Below, one piece after another: positions 44,153 to 53,158 of a DNA stretch of 64,000 bases. Position 1 is the stretch's first letter. Each line of letters begins with the position of its first letter. Under the pieces are notes generated by a model. That model saw nothing but the letters and a program-made list of their open reading frames with translations, was not told the origin of the DNA and did not search any database. Source of the DNA: SABI01 sp963663665 (lineage in GTDB: Bacteria; Spirochaetota; Spirochaetia; Sphaerochaetales; Sphaerochaetaceae); the NCBI GenBank assembly GCA_963663665.2, contig CAXXKP010000006.1:1-64000 (forward strand), given 5' to 3'. A program made the translations under genes and the position numbers.

Positions 44153-45859
44153 CTAATACCCCACTCCTGAATCTATATCCATTTTTTTCAATACTAATTT
44201 CATGATTCCCATAACAATTGCTACTATAAGGATTAACACAAGACAATAGGCATTAGCTGCACCATATAAGCCCTGATCAACTTGATTCATAATAGCGACA
44301 GTAAGCATCTGCCATTTAGCAGAGACAAGGAAGATTATCGTACTCACTAGCGTCATTCCTCTAATGAATGAATAGACGGTACTTGAGAAAAATACTGGTC
44401 TGATAAGAGGAATAGTTACTGAAGTGAAGACCTTCTTGCTTGAAGCTCCGCATATACTTGCAGCTTCCTCAATAGATGGGTCAATCTGTTTTAATGCAGC
44501 AATTGCACTTCGTGTTCCAACCGGCATACTACGTATCACAAGAGCTACAACTAATATAAGACTCCCTCCTGTGAGAACTAATGGAGGAGTATTGTAGGTA
44601 AGGACATATCCAAGACCTATTACCGTACCAGGAAGAGCAATTGCCATGAGAATAGAACTCTCCATGAATCGCTTTCCTGGGAAATTCTTTCTGACAATGA
44701 GGAAAGCTGAGACAAGGGCTAATATGACAGCAATAGGGGTTGATATCAGTGAAAGGATTGTTGAGTCTACAATATATTTAAAGCCGATAGTAAATACATA
44801 TTTCACCCATCGTAAGGTAAATGAATAATTGACTCCCCATAACTTCACGAAAGCCCCATACGGTACAAGAGCATACATCGTAAGAACAAGAATTGAAACT
44901 AGCATACAAAAGGTATAGACAGGAATGGTTGCTTTCTTATTCCCATTCATCACTCTCTCTTTTGCTGCCTTTCCTGTCATTGTTACATAAGACTTCTTCC
45001 CGATTACACCTACTTGTATAAAGAAGGCTAACATAGAGATCATCAGGAGGATAACAGCTAAGGCAGTTGCTCCTGCCATGTCAAACGAACCAATACCTTG
45101 CTGATAGATTTGAACGGCCATCGTAGTGTAGTTACCTCCAATGACAATGGCATTACCAAAATCTGCAAGAGACTGAATAAAAATTAAGAGGGCAGCATTA
45201 GCTAACCCAGGCACCATAAGGGGAACAGTGACAGTTCTAAATACTTTGAACTGTGAGGCACCTAACGCTTGTGCTGCCTCTTCAACAGAAGGATCAATAT
45301 TCTGTAAAAGATTACTCAACATTAAATAGCCAATTGGAAAAAATGAGAGAGTTTGTGTGAGCATCAGACCCCAATATCCATAGATATCACTTCTAATTCC
45401 AAATATCCCTCTTGTAATTATTCCACTTCTTCCGAAAAGGAGAATAGCCGCAAGAGAAATGACAAAAGGAGGAGATATCATGGGCAGGATAGAAAGAGCA
45501 CTAAATAATTTCTTATTTGGAATTCGTAGGTTATTCACTGCAAAAGCAAAAATGAACGCAACTAGAGTTCCAAGAATACTTACAGATATTCCTAATCTAA
45601 GAGTGTTCCAGATTACTCCTCGTGTAAAAGGAGAAGATATTGCCTTCGTGTAGTGGTTAAAGGAAAAATTTCCATTATCAAACACACTCTCCTTGAGAAT
45701 CGTTAATAAGGGAAAGATGACAAACAAGAACACAACAATGAAGACACTAATAACAGAAACCATCAAAATCGGGTCCCGAAAGGAGAATTTCATTTGGCGA
45801 AATGAATCCCCTACCCTTTGAAGCGTAACTGACTTGTTTTTCGAATTAGGTGAATTCAA
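44153..45859 (-). CDS. Dual-domain ABC permease, FbpB/AfuB type
   Basis: 568-aa membrane protein made of two fused permease halves, about twelve hydrophobic segments. Each half has its own EAA coupling loop: SVEEAAQALGASQFKVFRTVTVPLMVPG (about 192-219) and SIEEAASICGASSKKVFTSVTIPLIRP (about 463-489). This fusion is usual for ferric-ion and hexose-phosphate type importers. Lies between the binding protein and ATPase genes. Confidence 0.94.
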   Translation of the reverse strand: MNSPNSKNKSVTLQRVGDSFRQMKFSFRDPILMVSVISVFIVVFLFVIFPLLTILKESVFDNGNFSFNHYTKAISSPFTRGVIWNTLRLGISVSILGTLVAFIFAFAVNNLRIPNKKLFSALSILPMISPPFVISLAAILLFGRSGIITRGIFGIRSDIYGYWGLMLTQTLSFFPIGYLMLSNLLQNIDPSVEEAAQALGASQFKVFRTVTVPLMVPGLANAALLIFIQSLADFGNAIVIGGNYTTMAVQIYQQGIGSFDMAGATALAVILLMISMLAFFIQVGVIGKKSYVTMTGKAAKERVMNGNKKATIPVYTFCMLVSILVLTMYALVPYGAFVKLWGVNYSFTLRWVKYVFTIGFKYIVDSTILSLISTPIAVILALVSAFLIVRKNFPGKRFMESSILMAIALPGTVIGLGYVLTYNTPPLVLTGGSLILVVALVIRSMPVGTRSAIAALKQIDPSIEEAASICGASSKKVFTSVTIPLIRPVFFSSTVYSFIRGMTLVSTIIFLVSAKWQMLTVAIMNQVDQGLYGAANAYCLVLILIVAIVMGIMKLVLKKMDIDSGVGY

Positions 45860-45887
45860 GAATAACCTCCTCTCAAGATTAGATAAC

Positions 45888-45917
45888 AGGGGAGTAGAAG
45901 TCCCTCTCTACTCCCCT
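45888..45917 (-). promoter_or_regulatory. Intercistronic hairpin after binding-protein gene
   Basis: AGGGGAGTAGA and TCTACTCCCCT, a perfect 11-bp stem with an 8-base loop; no T-run on the minus-strand side. Confidence 0.75.
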
Positions 45918-45930
45918 ATACATGTTTACT

Positions 45931-46953
45931 CTACTTTGTAGGAGGAGTTGTCCTTGTTAACGTATTAAATTTCTCTAAGAAAGCAGAACGATTCATTCCA
46001 GACCAAATATCATCTTGGTTGATGAGTTTTGTTCCTTTGAGTTGAACGACTTCATCAGGAGGAATAGCATTAGGATTGGTAAGGAACTGTAATGCTCCAA
46101 CTGTTTTTCCTAACTCTTGAGCTTCTGGAGTCAAACACCAGTCAACAAATTGCTTTGCAGCATCGAGCTCTTTTGCACCTTTAATAATTGCTACAGCACC
46201 AATTTCATATCCTGTTCCATCTTCTGGAGCAGTAAATACCATGTGATCATAGCCTTCACGTTTGAAAGCAATAGCATCATGGAGATAGCCAATAGTTACT
46301 CCAACTTCATGAAGTTGGATCATTCTTCCACCACCGCTTCCTGATTTTGTATACTGACGAACATTATCATTAAGTTTAACAAGATAATCCCAACCAGCTT
46401 CTTCACCTTTCAATTGAAGAATTGTGGTAAGAACATTATAGGCTGTACTAGAAGAACCAGGATGTGCAAAAACGATTTCACCCTTTAATCGAGGATCTAA
46501 TAAATCATCCCATTTTTTAGGCATTGGAATCCCTTTTTCAGTAAGGAACTCTTGGTCAGCAACAAATCCTAGATATCCTGTATAAATCCCAGTCCAAGCT
46601 CCATCTGGATCTTTGAATTGAGCTGGTATTACTTCAGCTGTAGGTGATTTGTAATGATATAAAAGGCCTTCATTATCAGCTTCAATGAAAGTGAGAGACC
46701 CACCACCATACCAGACACTGGCATTAGGGTTATCTTTTTCGGATTTGATTCGAGCGAAAATCTCGCCTCCACTCATACGAACAAAATTTGTTTCAATACC
46801 AGTTTTTTTCTGGAATTCACTTGCTACGAGAGCTGCATGTTCTTCAAGCAACCCTGCGTAAATGGTAAGAGTTTGTTTTTCTGCTCCACCTTGTGCGAAT
46901 CCAACCGATACACACACCACTAATAGCAACACTAATACTAATAGTTTTTTCAT
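45931..46953 (-). CDS. Solute-binding protein, AfuA/FbpA type
   Basis: Periplasmic receptor, 340 aa, signal peptide MKKLLVLVLLLVVCVSVGFAQGG. Family features: LTIYAGLLEEHAALVASEFQKKTGIE, NPNASVWYGGGSLTFIEADNEGLL, GSSSTAYNVLTTILQL and EIGAVAIIKGA. The iron-binding Tyr pair typical of FbpA is not evident, and the best context (aldolase and DeoR regulator next door) favours the AfuA branch, which binds hexose or heptose phosphates. The ligand is inference; 2-aminoethylphosphonate or iron remain possible. Confidence 0.9.
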   Translation of the reverse strand: MKKLLVLVLLLVVCVSVGFAQGGAEKQTLTIYAGLLEEHAALVASEFQKKTGIETNFVRMSGGEIFARIKSEKDNPNASVWYGGGSLTFIEADNEGLLYHYKSPTAEVIPAQFKDPDGAWTGIYTGYLGFVADQEFLTEKGIPMPKKWDDLLDPRLKGEIVFAHPGSSSTAYNVLTTILQLKGEEAGWDYLVKLNDNVRQYTKSGSGGGRMIQLHEVGVTIGYLHDAIAFKREGYDHMVFTAPEDGTGYEIGAVAIIKGAKELDAAKQFVDWCLTPEAQELGKTVGALQFLTNPNAIPPDEVVQLKGTKLINQDDIWSGMNRSAFLEKFNTLTRTTPPTK

Positions 46954-46970
46954 TTCGTGACCTCCTATTT

Positions 46971-46989
46971 TACTACCCGTTTGGTAGTA
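46971..46989 (-). promoter_or_regulatory. Inverted repeat abutting binding-protein SD
   Basis: TACTACC-5 nt-GGTAGTA directly upstream of the AGGAGG ribosome binding site of the AfuA-like gene. Confidence 0.5.
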
Positions 46990-47167
46990 TCACCTCATAT
47001 AACACATTCCTTTTAGTTCATTGTATTTGAACATTTGGGTTATGTATTCTTTTTTTTGAAGCATCATCGTTTAGATCCAACTGAAACACAAAGTATGTAC
47101 TGTGAATCACAATAGTTGTTTGAAAATAATTTTGCCTCATTAACCTCCAATGTACATATGTATTCTA

Positions 47168-47944
47168 CTACGCAATAATGACTTCAACACCTGATTTCTC
47201 TAAAGAAATTTTCGCACTCTTATTGATATTGTTGTCAGTTACCAGCTGAATTCTATTACTAAATTCACTAATTAACGAAATTGCCCGTGTCCCGATTTTA
47301 GAACTATCTGCAACTACTATTGTCTGCAATGAAGAGGCCATCATAAGTCGTTTAATTTCCGCCTCTTCCGGCATTGCTGCAAAAAGCCCTTCATTCAAAA
47401 GCATCCCGGAAACCCCAATTATAGCTTTATCAGTTCTATGATGTTTAATCATCTCTTCAGTGATAGGGCCTAACATTGTAAGCGTTCCAGAGGTAAATTC
47501 ACCTCCTGTTATTAACACCCTCGTACGAGGATACCCTATGAGTAATTCCCCTATTGTCGTAGTGTTGGTAATAACAAGAAGTTTCTTCTTATCTGAAAGA
47601 TGTTGGGCGACTGCTAATGTGGTGCTTCCTCCATCTATCATAATACTATCACCATCATGAATCATTTCAGCAACTTTTTTTGCAATAATATCTTTTTCTT
47701 TCTCAAAGGAGAGAGCTCTCTCCTGTAAAGGCGTTGTTTGCCACAGCGCAGGTTTCTCATGGGGAATAGCACCCCCATGAGTCCTATGAATTAATTGAGA
47801 CTGTTCAAGGATCATCAAATCTCGTCGGATTGTTGCTCCAGCGACTTGAGTGAGTTCTACGAGTTCAGCTACATCAGCTCTACCATTACGTGTAATATAC
47901 TCGAGGAGCTTTTCTCGTCTCTCTTCAGCAAAATCCTTTGTCAT
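47168..47944 (-). CDS. DeoR-family transcriptional regulator
   Basis: 258-aa repressor with the DeoR helix-turn-helix (RREKLLEYITRNGRADVAELVELTQVAGATIRRDLMILEQSQLIHRTHGGA) and a sugar-phosphate-sensing ISOCOT-like domain (DSIMIDGGSTTLAVAQHL, LVITNTTTIGELL, RVLITGG, VVADSSKIG). Regulators of this family sense phosphorylated sugars, which fits the aldolase upstream and the AfuABC-type importer downstream. 24 bases from the aldolase gene. Confidence 0.94.
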   Translation of the reverse strand: MTKDFAEERREKLLEYITRNGRADVAELVELTQVAGATIRRDLMILEQSQLIHRTHGGAIPHEKPALWQTTPLQERALSFEKEKDIIAKKVAEMIHDGDSIMIDGGSTTLAVAQHLSDKKKLLVITNTTTIGELLIGYPRTRVLITGGEFTSGTLTMLGPITEEMIKHHRTDKAIIGVSGMLLNEGLFAAMPEEAEIKRLMMASSLQTIVVADSSKIGTRAISLISEFSNRIQLVTDNNINKSAKISLEKSGVEVIIA

Positions 47945-47968
47945 CCTTAGTTCACCTTTTCGAAACAG

Positions 47969-48838
47969 TTATAACCATGATTTACCATCACTCATTACCA
48001 TTCTAATATGTTCTTTGGCAATTTCAACCATTCTTTCTCTTGCAGGAGAAAGTAATTTCATATAATCGAGTTCCCCAACGTTATTATTGAGAGTTTCTCT
48101 CAGCGTCTCGATGGCACCTTTACGCATAACAGTGCTAAAATTAATCTTTGAAACGCCCATGGTAATTGCTTGACGGATATCCTCTATAGGAATACCTGTC
48201 CCACCATGAAGAACTAATGGAACATTCGTGAGAGACCGTATAGTCTCTAAAAGGTCAAATCGTATTTTAGGTTTTCTCTTATACAGACCATGAGCATTAC
48301 CAATTGCAGCAGCAAAACAGTCTACTCCTGTTTCAGCAACGAATCTCCCACACTCTACGGGGTCAGCAAGACCGACTTGGTCAGCATCAATAGCTGGTCC
48401 TTCTGGTCCATCGGAGGCCTGACCTATAACCCCAATTTCACCTTCAACAGAAACTCCACAAGCATGAGCTGCTTCAACTACCCGTTTTGTTGTGGCGATA
48501 TTATCATCAAGAGATAAGCTAGAGCCATCATACATCACTGAAGGGAATCCATATTGAATACAACGAATAACTTCATCATAACTCGGGCCATGATCAAGAT
48601 GAATACCTACTGGGATAGAAAGATGTTCACTCAATGTCTTTACCATTGCAACAAATGTAAAGCCATTCATGTAATCAATCTCACTCTTTGCAGCTGAAAC
48701 GATTACAGGAGAATGAAGTTCATCCGCGGCTTGTAAGATCGCTTGGATATATTCAAGATTGTTTGTATTAAATGCAGCAACTCCATAATTGTCTTTTAGA
48801 GCACGTTCAAGTAACTCTTTGTTTGTCACTATTGCCAT
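47969..48838 (-). CDS. Class II ketose-bisphosphate aldolase family
   Basis: 289-aa zinc aldolase of the fructose/tagatose-bisphosphate type. HLDH at residues 80-83, SVMYDGSSLSLDDNI, GVSVEGEIGVIG, zinc His in AIGNAHGLYK, LHGGTGIP with zinc His, and SKINFSTVMRKG for phosphate. First gene of the aldolase-DeoR-AfuABC group, with a clear promoter upstream. Closest in style to GatY/KbaY-like proteins; exact substrate not decided. Confidence 0.9.
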   Translation of the reverse strand: MAIVTNKELLERALKDNYGVAAFNTNNLEYIQAILQAADELHSPVIVSAAKSEIDYMNGFTFVAMVKTLSEHLSIPVGIHLDHGPSYDEVIRCIQYGFPSVMYDGSSLSLDDNIATTKRVVEAAHACGVSVEGEIGVIGQASDGPEGPAIDADQVGLADPVECGRFVAETGVDCFAAAIGNAHGLYKRKPKIRFDLLETIRSLTNVPLVLHGGTGIPIEDIRQAITMGVSKINFSTVMRKGAIETLRETLNNNVGELDYMKLLSPARERMVEIAKEHIRMVMSDGKSWL

Positions 48839-48869
48839 ATTTTGCTGCTCCTAAACTCAGCATGTTATA

Positions 48870-48898
48870 AGAATAACCCACTATAATCCCTAAGTCAA
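48870..48898 (-). promoter_or_regulatory. Sigma-70 promoter of the aldolase-deoR group
   Basis: Minus strand TTGACT (48893-48898), 17-base spacer, TATTCT (48870-48875), about 32 bases before the aldolase ATG. Confidence 0.6.
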
Positions 48899-49144
48899 TG
48901 AGCATTTTGAAAAAATATAATCATCAATTATGTTTAATATGAACATAGATAACGAGACTAAACTTATTGATAAAGTAGATTCAAAGAATCTCTTTTACAA
49001 GATATGAGTACGCTGGTTTAAAAAGATAGTCCTACTACATAATAACTCTATCGTACTAAAGATCTAAAATGTAGGGATGGAACTATGAAATGAAATAAAC
49101 TCCAAATATAAAACTTTACAATATTTTGGAAACTTATTGAGGTT

Positions 49145-50181
49145 AAATCAATTAGACCTGCTGTGATCACTGATACTTATTATAGTATGTATCCAGATAA
49201 ACACTCTCAGAAAGTCTACTTTTTTTTCGATGAAATCCAATATGTGAACAAATGGGGCCAATTCATTAATAGGATACAGACAACACAAAACTGTGAGGTA
49301 TATATCACCGGTTCATCAGCAAAGCTCCTTTCTAAGGAGATGGCAATAAGAACCTTTACTTGGGAGATGTTTCCATTCTCATTCCGGGAATTCCTGAGAG
49401 CTACTGGCAAACCACAATCGATTGTCGACATTTGAAGCAGAGATACAATTATTGGGACATTTGATGAATATTTGTCGAAAGGGGGAATGCCAGAAAGGCT
49501 TTCCCTGCCAAAGGAAACCATGGCCATTTCGTATTTTCAACACCTCGTAAATGATGTCCTCCTTAGAGACCTCATCCTTAGGATACAATATACTACACCC
49601 TCTTCAGCTAAAAAGACTAGCAGATATTCTGATTAGCAACATGTCACGCCTAGTTTCGATAAACAAGCTGAGGTAGCGGCTCCTGGGAGAGAGAAACAGA
49701 TTATCACCAGAGTTGATCAACGACTATATAGAAAAACTACGTGACTGTTACTTAGTGTTCACTGTTCCAATACGCTCATACAACAAAGCAGTACAAGCTG
49801 CAAACCCAAAAAAGTCTACTGTGTTGACCATGCAATTGCACAGGCATTTTCTTTTTCCACGTCTGGGAATAAGGGTCTTGCACTCGAAAATCTAGTCTTT
49901 GTAGAACTCAGACGTACCACGCCACATATATTTTACTATAAAACTGCGAAAAGCAATGAGGTTGATTTTGCAGTCGGGCAAGACTCTAATATTCAATTGA
50001 TTCAGGTTTGCTGAGAAATGAGAGAACAGGATAAGACGAGAAAATGAGAGATAGAAAATCTTCTTGATGGCATGGAGGAATTAAGACTACAACAATCTTG
50101 GATCATCACCGCCTACGAAGAAGAAGAGTACGAGGATAAGGAAACAGGTAGAGTTATCGATATTGTACCAACCTACAAATG
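49145..50181 (+). pseudogene. AAA ATPase of DUF4143 type, degenerate (copy 2)
   Basis: Plus-strand remnant reading TDTYYSMYPDKHSQKVYFFF-DEIQYVNKWGQF (Walker B region), YITGSSAKLLSKEM (sensor 1), FTWEMFPFSFREFL, then a TGA at 49433, IIGTFDEYLSKGGMPERL, AISYFQHLVNDVLLRDLI, further frameshifts and stops, EKLRDCYLVFTVPIRSYNKA, and an end parallel to the 22.5 kb copy (IQLIQVC, LRLQQSWIITAYEEEE). The P-loop is missing. At least four stops or shifts, so long dead. Confidence 0.78.
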
Positions 50182-50266
50182 ACTTTTACGATAAGTAACT
50201 AGGTTTTACTAATAAAAAGAAACAGAAGTTATGATTGAGGAAATATTTATCATATTTATTGTTGTT

Positions 50267-51298
50267 CTATATATCTATGACAGTCTTTATAATCTTCTCA
50301 TCATTTGAATCATACCCTTCGAAACCTTTTTTGATCTCATTAAACGAATAGCGGTGCGTAAGAAGATATCTAGCGAGGTTTGGATCCTTCTCTAACAGTT
50401 CAAGTGCATAAGGAAAACCATAGTTCGGGATTGCATGAGACGCAATGAGTCGTTTCTTATTAAAATGAAAATCATTTGCCCCAAATGTGATGCTATCGTC
50501 ACTAAAGCTAATACCATCATAGACTATGTATCCACCAAAACCTGCGAGCTCAATTCCATCAGGAATTGTTTTGGGGGGACTCGTAATAATCACTTTAGAG
50601 AAACCTTGCGGATACTGTTGCATTACGCTCTTCTTCCAATCAGGATCAGAGGAATCAAATATAATATCAGCACCAAAGTATGTTGCCACTTCTTTTCGAT
50701 ATGAGCCTCTCGTAGTATCAAGATGATGCCCCACTACTGCAACTGAAGAAGCTCCTGCATGAGAAACTAAATAGACGAGGGAGAGACCTATTACGCCAGG
50801 ACCCATTATTAATACGGTATCCTCTTTTTTAATATCAGCTTCCTGAAAAAGATCCATAGCAACTGTCATGGGTTCAGCAAGGGTTGCTTTTGCATAATCA
50901 AGGCCTGTAAATTCAATTATCATATTTCTATCTACTGTGAGATATGAAGCCATACCCGCTTGATCATCCATATAGGTTTGTATATTACTACAGTATTCAG
51001 GACGTCTCATTGAACAACTATGACACACTCCACATGCTACATTGTTTTGAACAACAACATCAGATCCAACACGTATGTCATCAACACTATCCCCAACTTC
51101 TACAACGACTCCAGCTACTTCATGACCAAGAGGAGTTGGATTCCCATTTTGGAATGTGTTATAAAAATGCATATCCGTACCACAGATACCACAAGCTTTG
51201 ATACTGACTCTCACTTCATTCGAAGCGATTGGTTTAAGGTCAACCTCAATAATATCGATTTTTTTCTTTCCCGTAACATATGCTGATTTGTTTATCAT
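50267..51298 (-). CDS. Zinc-dependent medium-chain alcohol/polyol dehydrogenase
   Basis: NAD(P)-dependent dehydrogenase of the sorbitol/threonine dehydrogenase group, 343 aa. Catalytic zinc ligands Cys39 in ACGICGTDMHF and the GHE motif (H59, E60); structural zinc site CGVCHSCSMRRPEYC with four Cys; Rossmann region VLIMGPGVIGLSLVYLV. Divergent from the hexuloisomerase/hexulose-phosphate synthase pair. Could oxidise a polyol or polyol phosphate; a formaldehyde role is also imaginable given that pair, but nothing in the sequence decides it. Confidence 0.92.
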   Translation of the reverse strand: MINKSAYVTGKKKIDIIEVDLKPIASNEVRVSIKACGICGTDMHFYNTFQNGNPTPLGHEVAGVVVEVGDSVDDIRVGSDVVVQNNVACGVCHSCSMRRPEYCSNIQTYMDDQAGMASYLTVDRNMIIEFTGLDYAKATLAEPMTVAMDLFQEADIKKEDTVLIMGPGVIGLSLVYLVSHAGASSVAVVGHHLDTTRGSYRKEVATYFGADIIFDSSDPDWKKSVMQQYPQGFSKVIITSPPKTIPDGIELAGFGGYIVYDGISFSDDSITFGANDFHFNKKRLIASHAIPNYGFPYALELLEKDPNLARYLLTHRYSFNEIKKGFEGYDSNDEKIIKTVIDI

Positions 51299-51856
51299 AA
51301 TCCCTCTTTTAATAGTATTGTAGTGAGGAGCTTATTAAATTCACTCCTGATTGATATCTTTGGCAGTGTTGCAATAGTCATAATTCCAACTCTCATACGA
51401 AACATACTCTAGTATCTACGTATCACATAGTACTACATATTCTTATAGTAGAATTCACAAATATCATTATATTCAAATCCTTCCTTAACGCAAGTTCATT
51501 GCTAGGTACCGAGAGAATTTGTCAGTCAGAGGCTTTTATTGTGTATACCCAGATGAATAAGTCAAAGTAGTTTTGTTTTTTGTATGTTCAATATCAATAA
51601 CATAATCAAATACGCAAATAGTCAATCTCAAAAAGGGAAAGCATCACAATTTCTCAGCTTTAAAAAATGTAATACTTTGAAAAATCAGATAGACTATTCC
51701 TTACCATCTCATTTCAAATATTGCGATGAACATTCATGAAGCAGTGCGTTGGGTAAGGGGTACTAATCTGATCAATAATAGCATAAATCAAGTCTACCTA
51801 GGTTGTACCTTAGTTTCATTCTCAGCTATAATCATTGATGTCTAGGAGATAGCTCA
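51299..51856. other. Divergent regulatory region with a possible ATPase scrap
   Basis: About 560 bases between the dehydrogenase and the hexuloisomerase. It holds the promoter at 51803. Around 51526-51600 the + strand reads GFYCVYPDE-stop-VKVVLFF, which resembles YYSMYPDKHSQKVYFFF of the remnant at 49.2 kb, so it may be a fourth scrap of that ATPase family; the match is short. Confidence 0.35.
51803..51832 (+). promoter_or_regulatory. Sigma-70 promoter of the hexuloisomerase-synthase pair
   Basis: TTGTAC (51803-51808), 18-base spacer, TATAAT (51827-51832), about 25 bases before the ATG at 51857 with AGGAG between. Confidence 0.65.
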
Positions 51857-52417
51857 ATGAAGTACAATGAATATACTCAGATAGTTCAAAAGGAATTGTG
51901 TAATACTCTGTCTCAAGTCTCTGATTCTCACATAGAGGAGCTTGTTGATAAAATTCTCCAAAGTGAGAAGATTTTTGTCGCAGGTGCTGGCAGATCTGGG
52001 CTGATGGCAAAGGCTTTTTGCATGAGACTCATGCATATCGGATATGACGCCTTTGTAGTAGGCGAAACAGTAACCCCAAATATCACAGAAAAAGATTTAC
52101 TCATAATCGGTTCTGGCTCAGGGGGAACAGCAAGTCTTGTTTCCATGGCACAAAAGAAGGTCTCAATTGGGTTCACTCTCGCTCTTTTAAGTATCTTCCC
52201 AGATTCAGAAATTGGACGGTTAGCTGACGTAGTGGTCAAGATTCCTGCCCCATCACCCAAAGTGTCATCTAAAGAAGCGCCTCCTTCAATTCAACCAATG
52301 GGCTCATTATTCGAGCAAAGTCTTCTCCTTGTGTTAGATATAATTATTATTCGTCTCATGGAACGACTTGGTCTAGATACACATACAATGTATTCTCGGC
52401 ATGCAAATCTTGAGTAG
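51857..52417 (+). CDS. hxlB: 6-phospho-3-hexuloisomerase (SIS domain)
   Basis: SIS-fold isomerase interconverting 3-hexulose 6-phosphate and fructose 6-phosphate, 186 aa. Family pattern is strong: VAGAGRSGLMAKAFCMRLMHIG, VVGETVTPNI, LLIIGSGSGGTASLV, VKIPAPSPK, IQPMGSLFEQSLLLVLDIIII and the C-terminal SRHANLE. Nine bases separate it from the synthase gene. The partner pair fixes or releases formaldehyde, or supplies ribulose 5-phosphate where the oxidative pentose path is absent. Confidence 0.93.
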   Translation: MKYNEYTQIVQKELCNTLSQVSDSHIEELVDKILQSEKIFVAGAGRSGLMAKAFCMRLMHIGYDAFVVGETVTPNITEKDLLIIGSGSGGTASLVSMAQKKVSIGFTLALLSIFPDSEIGRLADVVVKIPAPSPKVSSKEAPPSIQPMGSLFEQSLLLVLDIIIIRLMERLGLDTHTMYSRHANLE

Positions 52418-52426
52418 GAGAAGACT

Positions 52427-53059
52427 ATGAAATTGCAACTAGCATTAGATACCTTATCACTTAGTAAAGCTCTATCCTTAGTGAGTAGTGTCGCTCCATA
52501 TATCGATATTATTGAAATTGGCACTCCATTCCTCCTTGATGTGGGAATGGAAGCAGTAAGAACGATGAAAAAAGAATTCCCCACTCTCTCCCTTCTTGCC
52601 GATACAAAAATTATGGACGCAGGAGAATTGGAAGCGGACCTCGCTTTTTCATCCGGTGCTGATTATATTACAGTCCTTGGTGTGACAGACTTACTTACCA
52701 TAGAGGCCTGCGTTGAAACTGCCGCTCGATATAATAAAAAAGTCGTCGTAGATATGATCTGTGTATCCAATTTGAAAGAGAAAATAATAGAGTTAGAAAA
52801 AATTGGTTCTATTGCCCTTGCAGTACACACTGGAGTTGACCAGCAACGTGTGGGAAGAACACCCTTAGATGATTTGCGCCTTATGAGAGAATATTCTCGT
52901 TCTAGTGATATATTTGTAGCTGGTGGAATCAGCTCTACCACAATAGGAGAGTATTTACCGTACTCACCTGAAGTCCTTATCGTTGGAGGAGGCATCTGCT
53001 CAGCTAAAGATCCCGTGAACGAAGCAAAATTAATCTACAATATCTTACACTCCCAATAA
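52427..53059 (+). CDS. hxlA: 3-hexulose-6-phosphate synthase
   Basis: TIM-barrel enzyme of the orotidine-decarboxylase group, 210 aa: formaldehyde plus ribulose 5-phosphate to hexulose 6-phosphate, reversible. Features: LQLALDTLSLSKAL, IIEIGTPFLLDVGMEAV, LLADTKIMDAGELEADLAF, YITVLGV, VDMICVSNLKEKI, LAVHTGVDQQ and FVAGGISSTTI, EVLIVGGGI. The pairing with HxlB favours HPS over 3-keto-L-gulonate-6-phosphate decarboxylase (UlaD), which shares the fold. RBS TAGGAGA. Confidence 0.92.
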   Translation: MKLQLALDTLSLSKALSLVSSVAPYIDIIEIGTPFLLDVGMEAVRTMKKEFPTLSLLADTKIMDAGELEADLAFSSGADYITVLGVTDLLTIEACVETAARYNKKVVVDMICVSNLKEKIIELEKIGSIALAVHTGVDQQRVGRTPLDDLRLMREYSRSSDIFVAGGISSTTIGEYLPYSPEVLIVGGGICSAKDPVNEAKLIYNILHSQ

Positions 53060-53064
53060 GAGAG

Positions 53065-53080
53065 AACAAGACCCATCTTG
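53065..53080 (+). promoter_or_regulatory. Small hairpin after hxlA
   Basis: ACAAGA-CCCA-TCTTGT, perfect 6-bp stem six bases after the stop codon. No T-run follows, so terminator function is doubtful. Confidence 0.4.
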
Positions 53081-53158
53081 TCAGACAATTAATTCTCATG
53101 TTACCTTCTAAGCAATAATAACAGAGAGAATAGGCAACCTAAAGAGTAGGAGTATACT

